A program made the translations under genes and the position numbers. This document shows, piece after piece, positions 46,158 to 58,654 of a stretch of DNA of 64,000 bases (position 1 is the stretch's first letter; each line of letters begins with the position of its first letter). Origin of the DNA: Brachionus manjavacas. Lineage: Eukaryota; Rotifera; Eurotatoria; Ploima; Brachionidae. The stretch covers positions 4,340,001 to 4,404,000 of the forward strand of contig JAHQIY010000003.1 in NCBI GenBank assembly GCA_019054805.1, written 5' to 3'. Below the pieces are notes generated by a model, which was not told where the DNA came from, did not search any database, and was given only the letters and a program-made list of their open reading frames with translations.

Positions 46158-48737
46158 AAGACTAACACTACTTTGACTTCTTAATTTTCTACCGATTATT
46201 TAATTTAATTATATTTAATAGTTACTTAGCCATTAATTAATAAAATGTTTGCTAGTATTTGCAACGCTACACTCGAAATCATGAGGATTTTTTCATCTAT
46301 TAAATCATTATGTTCATTTATTTAGTTTTTTTTTCTAATTTAAGTTTTTAATTTAAAAAAAAAATAAAATTGTTAATAAAGACTAGCTTTTACTTTTTTT
46401 GTTTTTGCTATCGTATTTCCTTGTACGATATTGCGGCCTCGTTAATAAATTAAAAATTAAAATAAAAAATAATTAAAAATAATTTTTATGAACAAAGTAT
46501 TTGATGCTGCGCCTCAAATTGAGCAGGAAAGAAAATTAAAAAAATAATGTTTTTTTCAAAATTGTCACTAGCACAGCATTTAATCTGTGAAATTTTAAAT
46601 TAATTTTGTAGTTTTGAAAAATTGTGTGTAATTGTTTGCTACCAAAATAAAAATGGAAAATTTCTAAATAAATTTCCAACAAAAAAGAACTCAAATCCCA
46701 TTGATAACATCTTTAAAAATGAAAAAAAACAGGTTAAAATTGGATAAATAAAAAAGCAAAAAAATAAAAATTAATTTAAAATTTTAAACAAAATGATAGG
46801 TTACACAATTTCTATTTTCATTTTTTAAATTGTTTGTCAGGAAAAAATTTTATGTCCTTTTTTTTGTTTTTAAATAGATATATCAAAAATACTGAATGTT
46901 TTAATAGATTTTTATTAAGATACAATGATAGAGTAAAAATGAATTATTTTTGTTAAGGCTTTAATAAATTACCAAATAATTTTTAACCAGCTTTTAAAAC
47001 ATTTATTTATTTTAAAAAATTTTAAATTACACTTTTGACAACTTGAAATGACTATAATCATGATCATATGATCGAAAGTAAATTAATTAAAATTTCAATG
47101 TTAACAAAAATGATAAAATAAGCTTTTTTAATTATTTTTACTCAAACATAAAATTTTTATTAGTTAATTTTGAAAAATATATTTTTTTCTAATTGATCCT
47201 TAATTGATTCTTTTAAAAAACTTATAAAACAATAAAATGTAAAATTAATATCAATTAATATTAAAGACAAATAATGACGGCTATAAATGATATTTTAATA
47301 TCAATTAAAATAAATTACAGCGAAATCAAGTTAAATTTGTAATGAAAAATTTCAAACTATTGATTTAGTTTTGAATTTTGATTCAGATAAAAATTCATAT
47401 AATTTCTTCTTAATTAAAGATTAAGCAAAAGTATGCTAAAAAAGTTTTGTAAATTTTTTTTTTTAAATTTGATAAAAATAACTTTTTTTTTAATTAAAAT
47501 TCAAAATTTTAATTTCAAATTTACCTTTGATTCAATTTCAATTTCCCTATACTTTTTGGTTAAATTTTAATCAACACTTTTTGTTTTAGATTTTTTCTTT
47601 AAATATAAAAAAACCAGACTTGAATACAGTCCTCTTTTTTATACTTGAAGTATTTCCTCTTTAAAATTATATTAAATGATTATTATTAAGATGTTTATAA
47701 GCAAATTACTTCTTTCCCATCAAAAATTCAAAACAAAATTTTTTCCCAAACTTTTATTTAAACAAATAAGACAATATTTGTATATTTGATAAAATGTTTA
47801 ATTGTCTTCTTTTTTTCATAATTAATAGGTAAATTTTGTCAAATACTCTTGAAGAGAAGCTTTTTCTCTTATTGAGGACTTAAAATACAAGAAAAAACTT
47901 AACATTAAAATTCAGATTATAGAGCAGGATTAAAAATTAAGTTTAAGAAATTATTTAGAAAATATGTTCATATGAAAATCTTTTTTTAAATAAAAAATAA
48001 AATTCCGAATTTTCAATGCGGCTCTTAAATTTGAAATTTATTATCACTTTTGATCGTAACTATCACTAATATAGCTAAAATGGTTCGATCGGTCATTAAC
48101 TTAATGCTTTTATTCGAGAAGTAAGACATTTTGTGAAATATTAAATTATTTAGAATTTTTAAAGATGAAATAAGATTTTATAGACTTGGGAGTCTATATA
48201 TGCATGTTCTTATATCACGAGTTTTAAATGTTTCCTACATACATTTTTTTTGAATTTAAACACTTGATATTAATTATTCGAAACCAAAGAAAAGTATTTA
48301 TTTTTATTAATGCAGAAAGGCCGTAGGTTTTTTATTCGACCCATGTTGTTTCTTCTTTTTTTTCTTTTTGTTTTTTTTTATTTGTTTTTGACAATTTTTT
48401 TTCAGTCAAATCTAAAACAGAAAAAATCAAAATTAATTAATTTTTGTTAAAAATATATCTTTTATTTTCCTGCAAAAAAAAATAACAAAAAAGGATCAAC
48501 AAATTTCTTTGGCCTCGAATGTTAAAAAAATTGTAATTGTTTGATTTATTAATTTAATTCTTAATTTCGAATTTAATCAATTTAAAAAACAAAAATTTAA
48601 TTGATTTTAAACTTTATAGAATAAATAAAAATATTTAAAATTTAATTAAATATTCGTTTATTGGATTTTTTGATTTTTTTACTTTTTTAGACTTTATTCT
48701 TAACAATTGACTAGCTTTTCTTAAAATCAGCAAATAT
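46158..48737. other. Intergenic region between convergent HECTD1 and TRAPPC9
   Basis: 2.6 kb of A/T-rich DNA between two facing 3' ends. AATAAA at 46239 (plus) and at 48698-48693 (minus) are plausible polyA signals for HECTD1 and TRAPPC9. No coding region, RNA gene or clear repeat seen. Confidence 0.5.
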
Positions 48738-51700
48738 TTATTTAACCGGAATATAGCAAAGTCTATTGTCAACACTAAAGCTATAACTCCATTTTAAAAT
48801 TTCTTTGCCAATTGAGCTTTTAAAATCAAAAGTTATCTCGAATAATTTGATATCTTCACTTGTTCTAATCAATTTGACTTCTTTAAACCAATAATCAGAT
48901 TTCAAATTCTAAAATAATTAAAAAATTATATAAAAAATTAAACCAATTTTCTAAAAAATTACATCAAAAATCCAAGTAAAATTTTTGGTTGCATAAAAAT
49001 TTTTGATTTTGTTTCGTATGTTTGCATTTAGACTGATCTCTTGGTGCAAGCACTTGAATTCTGGTTTATTAAAAGCCAGCAACATCAAGGAACAATAATT
49101 GTACGAGCTTGTTTTTTGACTTAATGAACTTGCTTCCAATTTAACAATAGACTTCAAAACGAATGGAAATTTATAAATTCTGCTTAAAAATGGTTCTAAA
49201 TCTGTGCCCTGATCACTTAATAAAACTTTAAAAACTTCATTTTTTGATTCGATTGAAAAAAAGACATTCATCAGCTCATTCAACTTCTTCAAACTTGAAG
49301 TATTATATTTTTCTGCGTCAAACAAAGATTCAAGACTAAATTTTTCGATTTTAATTTTTAATATGGCACAGGCTTTTGGTTCGATTTCTATTTCATTATG
49401 GTTGAAAGTGCATTTGATCAATTTATCCGGAAGCAAATTTTCGATCTTCAAAACCAATTCAAACTCGCTTTCATTTAAGTCATTAATGTCCACAACTTTG
49501 ACCAAGATGGCTTGAGTAAACTTTACAGAAGCTTGAATTTTGAACAAATTGCAGAGATTATTTTCAATTCCGACTTTATTTGTATACTTTATCTCTAAGT
49601 AAGTGTTCAGGTCTAATTCTTTGGGCTCGGTGTCAAAAGCATAATCACTCGATTCAATCTCAAGGTAAACTTTTTCTTTTTTCTTTATAGACACAGTTGA
49701 CTGCAAATTTTCCAAAATTTGTTCATTTAAAATGCTCAACTTTAAAGTCAAAATTTCCATGTCTGAGACTTGATATTCCAGCAAGAAGTCCATAAAAAAA
49801 ATTTTGCTATTTAAAAAAAGTTAAACTACATTTTTTAATTTAAATCATAGTTTACCTATTTCCCAAAAAGCAATTTATGGCCAGTATTTTAGATTCCGAA
49901 AGACTAAACGCTGGACTCGATAAATCTGTATTTTTTTCAAATAAATAAACATTTTTGATCAAAGGTAAATTTGGTACCATGTTAAGGTCAAAATAGTTGT
50001 GAATGGAACTTGGACATTTAGAAATTGAGTATTTATTTTTATTATTTTTACTAATCTCATTAAAGTAAATCATATCCTCTGAATTGAAAACCAAAATTTT
50101 ATAGCCTAAAATGACAATAATTTTTGAATGAATTTATTTACACTTAAATGCTTACCAATTACTCGGAAAGTACCAATATTTGAGAAATTAAATGCCAGGT
50201 TTACTTTTTTATTTGTCCAATTAGGCTCTAAAGTAATTTCATGTTCATTTGTATTCTCATGGTTTACCAAGTTAATAATATGCAATAATTTAGATTCATC
50301 CATTTCTTCAGCGATCAAGTCTAATTGCTTTATTTTTATTTGTATCGGAAGTGGATTTGTAAAGTATATCTCAATTTTATTCAAATGATCAACAGGAAGA
50401 GTAAATTCTTAGAAAAATATTTTAATAATAAATTTTTATGAGTAAATTTTTAATAAAGAAAAAACAAAATTAATTACTTTTAGGCTTTCGGTTAGATGGG
50501 TGCACGCTTTGAAATCTGTGTATATATATAGATTGGGTTGATTGATACGCGATTTTGGCAGATTTGTTCAATTCTGAATTTATAACAATAGGATTTATTG
50601 AGCTTAAAAAAAAATGAATATAGAAATGGTCCTCACAAAGTAATTTTCTTTCAACAAAAAAAAAAACATAATTAAAATATTTTTTTTTTTAATTATCTTT
50701 TATAAATTTGTTCCATTCAAAATAACATTTAACTTCTTGCAATTGAAACATCAAGTTTTTTAAAAACAAAACTTTTTTTGTCATTATTTGTTGTTGATAA
50801 GTGTGATCCAAAAAACCTAGCTTTTTTGTCACTTTTTGAATTCCTATTATTTAAAATCAAATTTGAAATTATTCTCAATTTTTTTGTTCTAAATATTTTT
50901 TTCAGAACAGTCTACTTGAAAGTTAATTTTTAAAATTTTGGTTAAAAAAAGTCTCACCAATTTTGATTCCAAATTAAAAAAAAAATTTAAACACTAAGCT
51001 TTCTAAAGTTCTAGGGAATTTAATATTGATTACTTGCTAATATTTTTATTAGAATATTACTTCAACTTTCTAGTTTGCTTTTTTTTAAAGACTTGAACTT
51101 CCAAGGTTATTTCAAAGCAAGACCTTTATTTATTTTATTTATTTGTTTTTTTTCCCCTTTTTTGTTTTTGTTTATTAAATTTTTTTTTATATCTATTTTT
51201 TTTCAACTTTTTTTAACAAAAGAAAAGATTGCAGTTGTAGTGAATTCAATTTATATAACCTTTTATAATGTGCGCTGTTTAATACAAATTTTCAAAAAAT
51301 TAATCAAATTAAATTCGCACTTTTTTAAATTAATTATCTACTATTAGTCAATCGATTTATTTTGAATAATTCGAATAAAAAGTACAGTCTTCTATGTTTG
51401 TTTTGTATTTTTAATCTGAAGAAGCATTAGCTCGAGATAAATAAACAAATTAAAATAAATTATTCAAATCTTAAAAAAAAATTCAAATACTTCTAAAATC
51501 ATTTGATCTTCTTCCATTTTTAATATCATGATTTATATTAAGATTAAAAAAATTAATAATTTTTTTTTAAGCATCGCCATTTTTTTAAGGGTGTTCATTG
51601 AATTGAACGATAATAATAATAACCTTGAGGTTAATAATTTATTTAATTTGACTAAGTTCAATTAGAGAAAACCTATCTATTTTTTTAAATTAATAAATCA

Positions 51701-54700
51701 ATTCTGTTGAATGTAACATTTTTTAGAAGAATACTTGTATTTTTATTCTAAGTTAATTTCTTAATTAATTAAAAGATTCCATAACTTTCAATTTAAAGTT
51801 GAATTCTCCAAGGTTAACTTTTTTTTCCGTTTAAAGTAATTGAAAGTTTTCTAAATTTTTTCACTATTGGTTTTTTTAAATAGTAAGATTAACAAATGTA
51901 CAAAATAAAAGCAGCCAAATACTATCGCAAAAATGAATTAATATATTTATTTTGTAAAAAAATCTAAAATAAAAGTTTACATATTTACAATTTCAGTACA
52001 AAATGACTTAATTCCTAAATACTAAGACACCGTTTACAATGATATGGAATCTCTAGTATTAATTTTCGATTTTTTTCAAATTTATTTATTCTTTTTTTAT
52101 CAAATAATAGTTAAACTTACTTAATTATTGGAAATTTGAAAAATTTTGTGTAGAAAGGCTCATTTTTAACCTGGTCGATGTTTTTTTCAGATTTCAAAAG
52201 CATCATGAATGTTTCGAAGTAATTCTTAATCGAATTGTCTGACAAATTTTCACTCAATTCATGGATCAAATATTTCATAAATCTTAATTGTAAATTTACA
52301 ATTTAATAAATAAAAAATAAAAAATAAATTTTACTTAATACTTTCAGATGCATTTGAGTCATACTGACACATTTTGATAACATTTATCAAAATATGAATT
52401 TTTATTTCCGGAAATCCAATTTGATCAACAGACAACTCTTTGTTATTTTCGGATATTTTGTAAATGTCAAACAAACCTTTTAGTATTGATATGCACCTTC
52501 TTAACAAACACTTGAAGTACGAGCTTCTGATGATTGTTGGATCGTTTTCAATTAACCGAAATATTCTTCCCGATGATATGTATTGGTAAAAAGCGGCCTG
52601 ATGACGCATGCCGAAATGATCATAAACTAAACTTATATCAAAATAGCGCCTTATCTAGACTCATTGAAAAAAATTTAAAAAGGAATTAATTTTTTTTAAG
52701 TAAACCTTTTCTTCTTCACTTAAATTCACATTAGAAATATAAATAACTTGTTTCAATAACTCTAGAGCTTCGTTCTTCATATTTTTTTCCATAAAATATT
52801 TGGTTATCATCATGCTTGTTTCCAAAGCGAACATTTTGGTCTCTTTTTTGGCCAAATAATAGTTCAAAATCTCGATATAATTTTTTGAAAAATTTGACGA
52901 GTCCAAAATTTGTGATTGATCTTTGGTTTTTTTGAACAATTGCGCTATTTTTTTTAAAGATTTTTGTTTATTTTCACCATCTTTAGAAAAAATATTAAGT
53001 TAAATCCTCGAAAATAAATTTAATATTTAATTTTCTTTGAACCAAGGATGCCAAAGCTAAAAATATATTTAAATAACTCATCAATACTTAATTTGTCCGA
53101 TTTGGAAGTTCGATGTGGAACTGAGAAAATAATTAGAGGCATTTTTGAGTAAAGCTTCAAGAAATTAATTTAATTTAATCTTTAAATTTAGAGTTTAATT
53201 AAAGAATTTTAACAAACTGAAATGATGAATTACTGAAACAAATAACTTTTATTCAAATTTTTTTAAAAATTCAAGTAAGTTTTTATCAAATTTAGACTTA
53301 TTGTTATTATGATTAATTTATTTTTGTTTAATAGTTCATTTTAATCCTGACTTTTAAAAACAAAACCTAAGTTGAACAAATTAAAATATGTTACCCACAT
53401 ACAAACATTTGCTCATCATAATAAAAACTTTTCAAATTTTAATATTATTAAATAAATAAATAATTTGAATTTTAAACTTCAAATTCAAATGCTTTCAAAA
53501 TCAATTTTCTCATTAATTACCGAGTATTCACATTTTAAATTCATCTAAGCTCCAGGCGGCGTTAGATTAAGTACAAATTTAAAAAAAATATTTCTTTTGA
53601 TATTCAAACCAATATTCAAAATGAGCTGGAACATGGTATAAAATAATGCTCCATGAAAAAAATTGTTTTAGGCTAAAAAAAGTGCAACGCAGCATGCATT
53701 GTACTAAGTTGATAATTAAAAATTAAATATTTTTGTTTAATTTATGAGAATATTTTTTAAGAATTTTTACTAAGTTAAAATTCAGAATCAGTTCAAATTG
53801 CTGACTCAAAAGAAAAATTAACTGCAAAAGAATACAGAATTTTTGACACAATAAAACTTCTTGGGTCTTTATGCTGATTTTTTTTAAGGTATTAAAGTTA
53901 TTCGAGTATTTTTTTAAGTTATTAGCGGATAACTAAAATTAGCTGTAACAAAAATTATGTTCCGTTTTAAATTATATATTAAAAGTATCATCTAATACAA
54001 TTTTCCGAACAAATTTAAATTAAAGTATATATTTTTCTTAATTATTTAAAGTTAAGTAAACTAATGTCAGAAATTGACTTGAATACAGCTGACTTAGATT
54101 TATTTTATTCACAGTAATTCATCTTTGCATAAAAATTAAAAGAATGCACTGGCTTGAACATTTACTTAGTATTAAAAAATACGTGTATCAAATAGAACCC
54201 TTCAATGGACACCTAAAGGGCGACGGAAGGTAGAACAGCCAGCAGTGATTTGGAGGTAAACAATAACGAATGGCATGGGAAGAAGCAAGAGTAAAAGCAA
54301 AGGATCGACTTGAGAGGAAATCAAAAGAAATGACCCTATTCTCCACAGGTAGCGAATGAGAAAAAAAATCCTTGTAGATTATAAAATTTCTCTAATTAAA
54401 AAAATTTTGAATTGAAATTTTTTGAAATGACTCTGAGTAATAGAACTCCTTCCGCCATTAGATGAGAACACAATGAAATTTTTAAATGATTATAGTAAAC
54501 ATAAAAATTTTGATTAATAAAGTACAAAAAAGGATAAATTAGTAAATTACCGGAAAAAACGATAGCAAGATTTTTTTTGTTTTAATTTTAAATGAAATAT
54601 AAAAAAAGAAAGAAAAAGGTCGAAAATCATAGAGATAACCCCTTTCCATTTAAACATTCACTGAATACATTCCATTAATTACATAATGGGTTTTTTTTCT

Positions 54701-57700
54701 TACGGGGTAGTCGAGCTATCAACAAAAGCACTGACATAGTCTTTGATTAATTCAATAATTAGCGTATTTTTGAAAATAACTCTATTTTTTAGATATTTTA
54801 TAAATAGTTTATTTAGACGAACTTCAATGCTATCAAGGTTAATGTCATCTAAGATATTTACCAGGAGATCCGATGGAGTGTCTTGAGGTAAATTATAACT
54901 GTACTTAATTGGAATATTTTGGAGAACTTGAAGCCTTGAGAGGTTGGTCTTTGGGACTAGAATAGGAATGAAAATACTATAATCAATAATAAAGCCAATT
55001 AATTTTTTATACAGAATGTCTAGAAAGTTAAGAACATTACTAAAAAATTTTAAAAAAATTAGCTATTTGACTTGAATAAGCTTATTTATATTTTAAGATG
55101 TAAAAATCTAAAATTAAAATAGATTTTTATTTCATGTTAACTATACCATCTTAAAGATAATCTTATTAGCTTTCTTTTGATATATAGATTGTTCAAAAAA
55201 TAATTTCTGAACACTCAAGAACCCATTTAAAAAAAAAACGAATAAAATTGAACAAAAAAAAAATAGTCTAGAAAGTTTAGAACAATTATTTTATTCTAAA
55301 ATTTTACCACTCCTTGACAATCTCAACAAGAAATAGCTGATCTAGTAGCAGTTTTGAGAAAATGTGTGATTACAACAAAGCGCAATTATGAGAAGACATC
55401 CGTGGTCAAAGAATTACCAAAGTCTGGTAGACCCCGAAAGCTTACCAGTCGAGATGAGTCGTACATTTCTAGAAAGGTCAGAATCAATCCTACAACAATC
55501 TATAGACAGCTAGCCTCTGATTTTAGTTCTAAATTTCCAAATGTTGCTGTTAGTAAAGACACTGTAAGAAAAGTTCTATTAAACAAAAAAATACAGTCGT
55601 ATACTGCAATAAAAAAAAAACCTCTTTTGCCTGTATTGGATCGATTGAAAAGGCTCAAATGGTGCAAAGAACGACAAAGATGGATTGTCAATGACTGGTC
55701 AAAAGTTGTTTTTAGTGACGAGTCTAATTTCGAAGTATTAAACAGCAAATCTAGACTGTTTGTAAAACGTTTTGCAAACGAAAAGTATCACCCCAAGTTT
55801 TGTTTACCAAAGTTACAAAATGGTAGAGGTTCGGTTGGTATTTGGGGATGTATTAATTATAAAAGTATTGGATGCTGCTCCAGTTATACAGGCAGAATTA
55901 ATCAATTTGTGTACATGGACACTCTGGAAAATAACTTATTACCTAAAAATTGATATTTTTTGATCAGAGTCAAGACTGGATTTTTCAGCAGGATGGCGCT
56001 AGTGCACATACTGCTCATTCCGTTCGAGATTGGTTTCAAGAAAAACAAATAACAGTTCTCCCCTGGTGCCCAAGATCACCTGATCTCAATCCAATAGAGA
56101 ATTTATGGTCATTTATATATTTATATATTGACCATAAAATGGTCGATACAAAAATCACGTCAGTAGAGCATTTAAAAAGCGTTCTTTTTGATGAATGATT
56201 GAAAGTTCCTAGTGAAGTAGTAAAAAACATGATTTAATCTATGCCAAAACGTGTCGCTGAGTGTATTAAAGCTAAGGGTGGGCATTTTAAATGTTAAAAA
56301 ATAAATGTTCTAAATTTTGTAGACAATTTTTTTTGTTAAAAAATTTCACTCCTTTTTTTTTGCGGTTTTTTTACTTCGATTTTTTTTTCTATCCTAGTTT
56401 TTGTACTTTTCCGATTAAAAATTTTTTTTTAAATAAATTTCAAAAAAAATCTTTTTATTTTTTATTTAGCCGCACGGCTATCAAGAAACAAACCTTGCAT
56501 AAAAAAAATTTAGATGTTCTAAATTTTCTATACATCCTGTATTAACACTAGAAAGCCCGGCTGTTTTATTGCAAAATTAAAAAACTTAAACATCTAGAGA
56601 ACAAAAAAAAAATATTTAGAAATTAACGATTTTTTGTTAAGATAATAAGAAGTTTTTTAGTTCTAACATGCAATTTTTTCAAAAATTTATTTCTTCCAGA
56701 AAATAAATCAAGTTAAAATTTAAAAAATCGGGTCAATTTGACCCGCCGGGCTTTCTAGTGCTAACCAAAGTATTAAAGTCAAGTTTCCATGACTTTAGTG
56801 CCAGAATTTTTAGGATGTTAATACGATCAATGCATCTTGATCTAGTATTAATCCTTCTCTTGTCGCAGTATTTATTAACAATATGGTACAAAAATTTTAC
56901 TTTTATTCGATCCATCGACAGTTGGTTGGACACTTGTATTTGTTTTAAGTTTATCATATAGATAAGATGAAGAGTAAAGACTTTCATAGGCTGACGAATA
57001 CCACAAAGTGTCGCCAATTTTTTCACAAGCCTGAGAAAAGTAATTCATGGCCTGTTCCAAATGGTTCATCATAAAGTAGTAATCACCCTTAATTTTTTTC
57101 AAACGTCCCAGAACATCGCTTTCGTTGAGCACACTGATCGAAAGACCTCTTGGCGCTTCTTTTTCATCATTTTTCTTTTCGATCGGAGTTTTTACAAAAT
57201 TCCAAAAGTAATTCAGCCGCTTTTCGGCATTTTGACTCATATCAGTGATTATTTTGCCAAAATTGACTAGGATACTATCCACACATTCTGAAATAGCATT
57301 TGTAATTGCATTTTTGTCTGTTTCTATCAAAGCATTAAATGTGTCATCAATGTCACGAGCAAAAATAAAATCCAAATAAACAATTTCCTTTTCCATGGAT
57401 TGGATTAGTTTTTTTAGCTCGGCCTCGCTGACTTGGACTTGTTTTGGCTCCGAAGACTTTGGATTTTGGTCCAGCAGGCTATCAGGTATCGGGCTGAGGC
57501 TCACATTCGTGTGGACAAAGCTGACATTGTCGCTCAAACTACTGTAAACATTTTCAAAAGAAGTTTGCGCTAATAGACTTGAATCAATGGTAGAAATCGA
57601 ATCCAGCTCAATGTTCGGATGGCTCGGGACAATCGACTCTGCTTTTGGACCATGTTTTCGAATAGTCTTCTGAAATTCTTCACTCATCTCATGTTTCTGG

Positions 57701-58197
57701 TGCACATCTATAAACAATTTACTACAGATTAGAGTTTTTTTTAATTTTTCTTTTTCCTGCTGAAAATTTTTAATCGATCTATAAATGTCATCGTCTGTTT
57801 TGCAAGAAGCAAAGGCCATCAGAGCAAACGGAGATTTCCAAGTGAAAATATTGCACCATTCAAGGATTTCAGGTGTGTAGCTTCTTTTTTTGAAGCGAAG
57901 ATTGATGTAGTGTTTTTTAGTCGAATTCGACTTGGTGTTTTCCATATTGGTCTTTAAAGTGGTGAAGTTTTTGTTTAGATAATCATAGAATTGGCAAAAT
58001 GAGCACTTTGCGGACATTCTGTTTTGGTTAAAATCCAAAGAGTTGTTGGAATGAGTGGACAAGTGATGACACTCGGACTCGTCAAAGCTGTCACATGATA
58101 AAAATTGATCGACGGAAGGGTCACTTTCAGATACATTTTTAACCAGGAACAGAATTTTATTCGGGTCATTTATGCGGTAATCAAAGTCGATGTTCAT
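48738..58197 (-). CDS. TRAPPC9: Trafficking protein particle complex subunit 9
   Basis: TRAPPC9 (yeast Trs120, also NIBP) is a scaffold of the TRAPPII complex, which activates Rab GTPases at the Golgi. Ten exons, listed in transcript order: 58197-56901, 53120-53043, 52980-52706, 52654-52335, 52282-52121, 50602-50478, 50407-50156, 50105-49856, 49806-48963, 48908-48738. Every phase closes, giving 1,257 residues. Matches to the human protein run through its length: GDYYFMMNHLEQAMNYF in exon 1, the helical-repeat LLKQVIYISNVNLSEEEK in exon 3 continuing as IRRYFDISLVYDHFGMRHQA in exon 4, YFTNPLPIQIKI and FRVIGYKILVFN (ASPM/SPD-2-Hydin-like beta domains) in exons 7-8, and a C-terminal end SFSVDNRLCYIPVK. 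Residues about 40-70 and 180-260 are Ser-rich and divergent. Donors of exons 2 and 3 are weak (GTTCAA, GTTTAC) but required by frame and homology. Intron 1 (3.8 kb) is full of transposons. Confidence 0.93.
50603..52120 (-). other. TRAPPC9 intron 5, no element recognised
   Basis: 1.5 kb of A/T-rich sequence. The plus-strand frame at 51075-51347 is a Phe/Leu homopolymer and not a gene. A small missed exon is possible but not needed, since exons 5 and 6 join in phase. Confidence 0.5.
54110..54362 (+). mobile_element. LINE ORF2 C-terminal remnant
   Basis: Broken plus-strand translation KRMHWLEHLLSI, then TLQWTPKGRRKVEQPAVIWR, a Trp/Arg-rich run and a final TGSE stop. This matches the GRP..TWRR tail and CSTRSEE-type end of many animal non-LTR retrotransposons. 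Several stops and shifts. Lies in TRAPPC9 intron 1, opposite to the gene. Confidence 0.6.
54700..55005 (-). mobile_element. LINE RT C-terminal fragment, family A, second copy
   Basis: Minus strand reads LIGFIIDYSIFIPILVPKTN, LSRLQVLQNIPIKYSYNLPQ and LNKLFIKYLKNRVIFKNTL, the region after the RT core. It matches the fragment at 28690-28990. This copy is open over about 95 codons. The Tc1 element at 55012 begins a few bases from its edge, so the transposon landed in or next to the LINE. Confidence 0.65.
55012..56539 (+). mobile_element. Tc1/mariner element with IR/DR ends and broken DD34E transposase
   Basis: A 1,528-bp element flanked by the TA target (55010-55011 and 56540-56541), with ends CAGAATGTCTAGAAAGTT and the inverse of CAGGATGTATAGAAAATT (22 of 26 matching). 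Related inner repeats at 55264-55284 and 56306-56324 give the IR/DR layout of Sleeping-Beauty-like Tc1 elements. The transposase spans about 55318-56235: an HTH with linker SGRPRKLTSRDESYI, first Asp in VVFSDESNFEV, second Asp in FQQDGASAHTAHSVRDWF, and Glu in SPDLNPIENLW 34 residues later (DD34E, Tc1 type). One frame break lies near 55950, one stop interrupts the end near 56198, and the start codon is unclear, so it is inactive. It sits in TRAPPC9 intron 1, opposite to the gene. Confidence 0.92.
56546..56760. mobile_element. piggyBac-like MITE
   Basis: 215 bp with perfect 16-bp inverted ends CACTAGAAAGCCCGGC, flanked by TTAA (56542-56545) and CTAA (56761-56764, one change from TTAA). A subterminal palindrome CGGGTCAATTTGACCCG lies just inside the right end, as in several piggyBac-like families. 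No coding capacity. It sits four bases from the Tc1 element's TA target, in TRAPPC9 intron 1. Confidence 0.8.
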
Positions 58198-58654
58198 CTT
58201 TTGCTTGAAATTTTCATGCTATGACAATAGGAATCTGAGTTCAAATTTAACAATCTATCACACACTATCTTTTTTTTTAATTTTAAATTAAAAATGAATT
58301 TTTGCTTGTAATTTTAATAAAAAAAATTGTTCACATGATTTAAAGTGAAGACGCTCATTTTAAATTTTTAAAACTAAGCCTATTTAGGTCTTTGGTTTTT
58401 TGCTTGTTTTGTTTTTGTTTAAATTATCTCTGGGCAAAAATTATGCAAAAAAAATTAAACTAAAATAAGCAAGTATAAATAAACTTTTAATAGAAAAATG
58501 GTAAAATTAAATTTAAATTATGTGGCTAGTGCATCGATGTTTATTTAAAGTAAAAAAATTTAAAATATTTAATTTTTTGGCTTAAGATATGATTTTAAAA
58601 AAATTTAATCAAAATTCACATATTTTTTCAGGCTCTTTAATATCTAGGCCATAA
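58198..58654 (-). promoter_or_regulatory. Region upstream of TRAPPC9
   Basis: A/T-rich interval between the TRAPPC9 start and the MULE element; the TRAPPC9 promoter presumably lies here. No TATA box or other motif stands out. Confidence 0.3.

Noticed and set aside
51075-51347. 90-codon Phe/Leu-rich frame in a TRAPPC9 intron
   Set aside because: Low-complexity translation of T-runs; looks like membrane segments only by composition.
56291-56545. 84-codon frame after the Tc1 transposase
   Set aside because: A/T-rich text within the right inverted-repeat region of the transposon.
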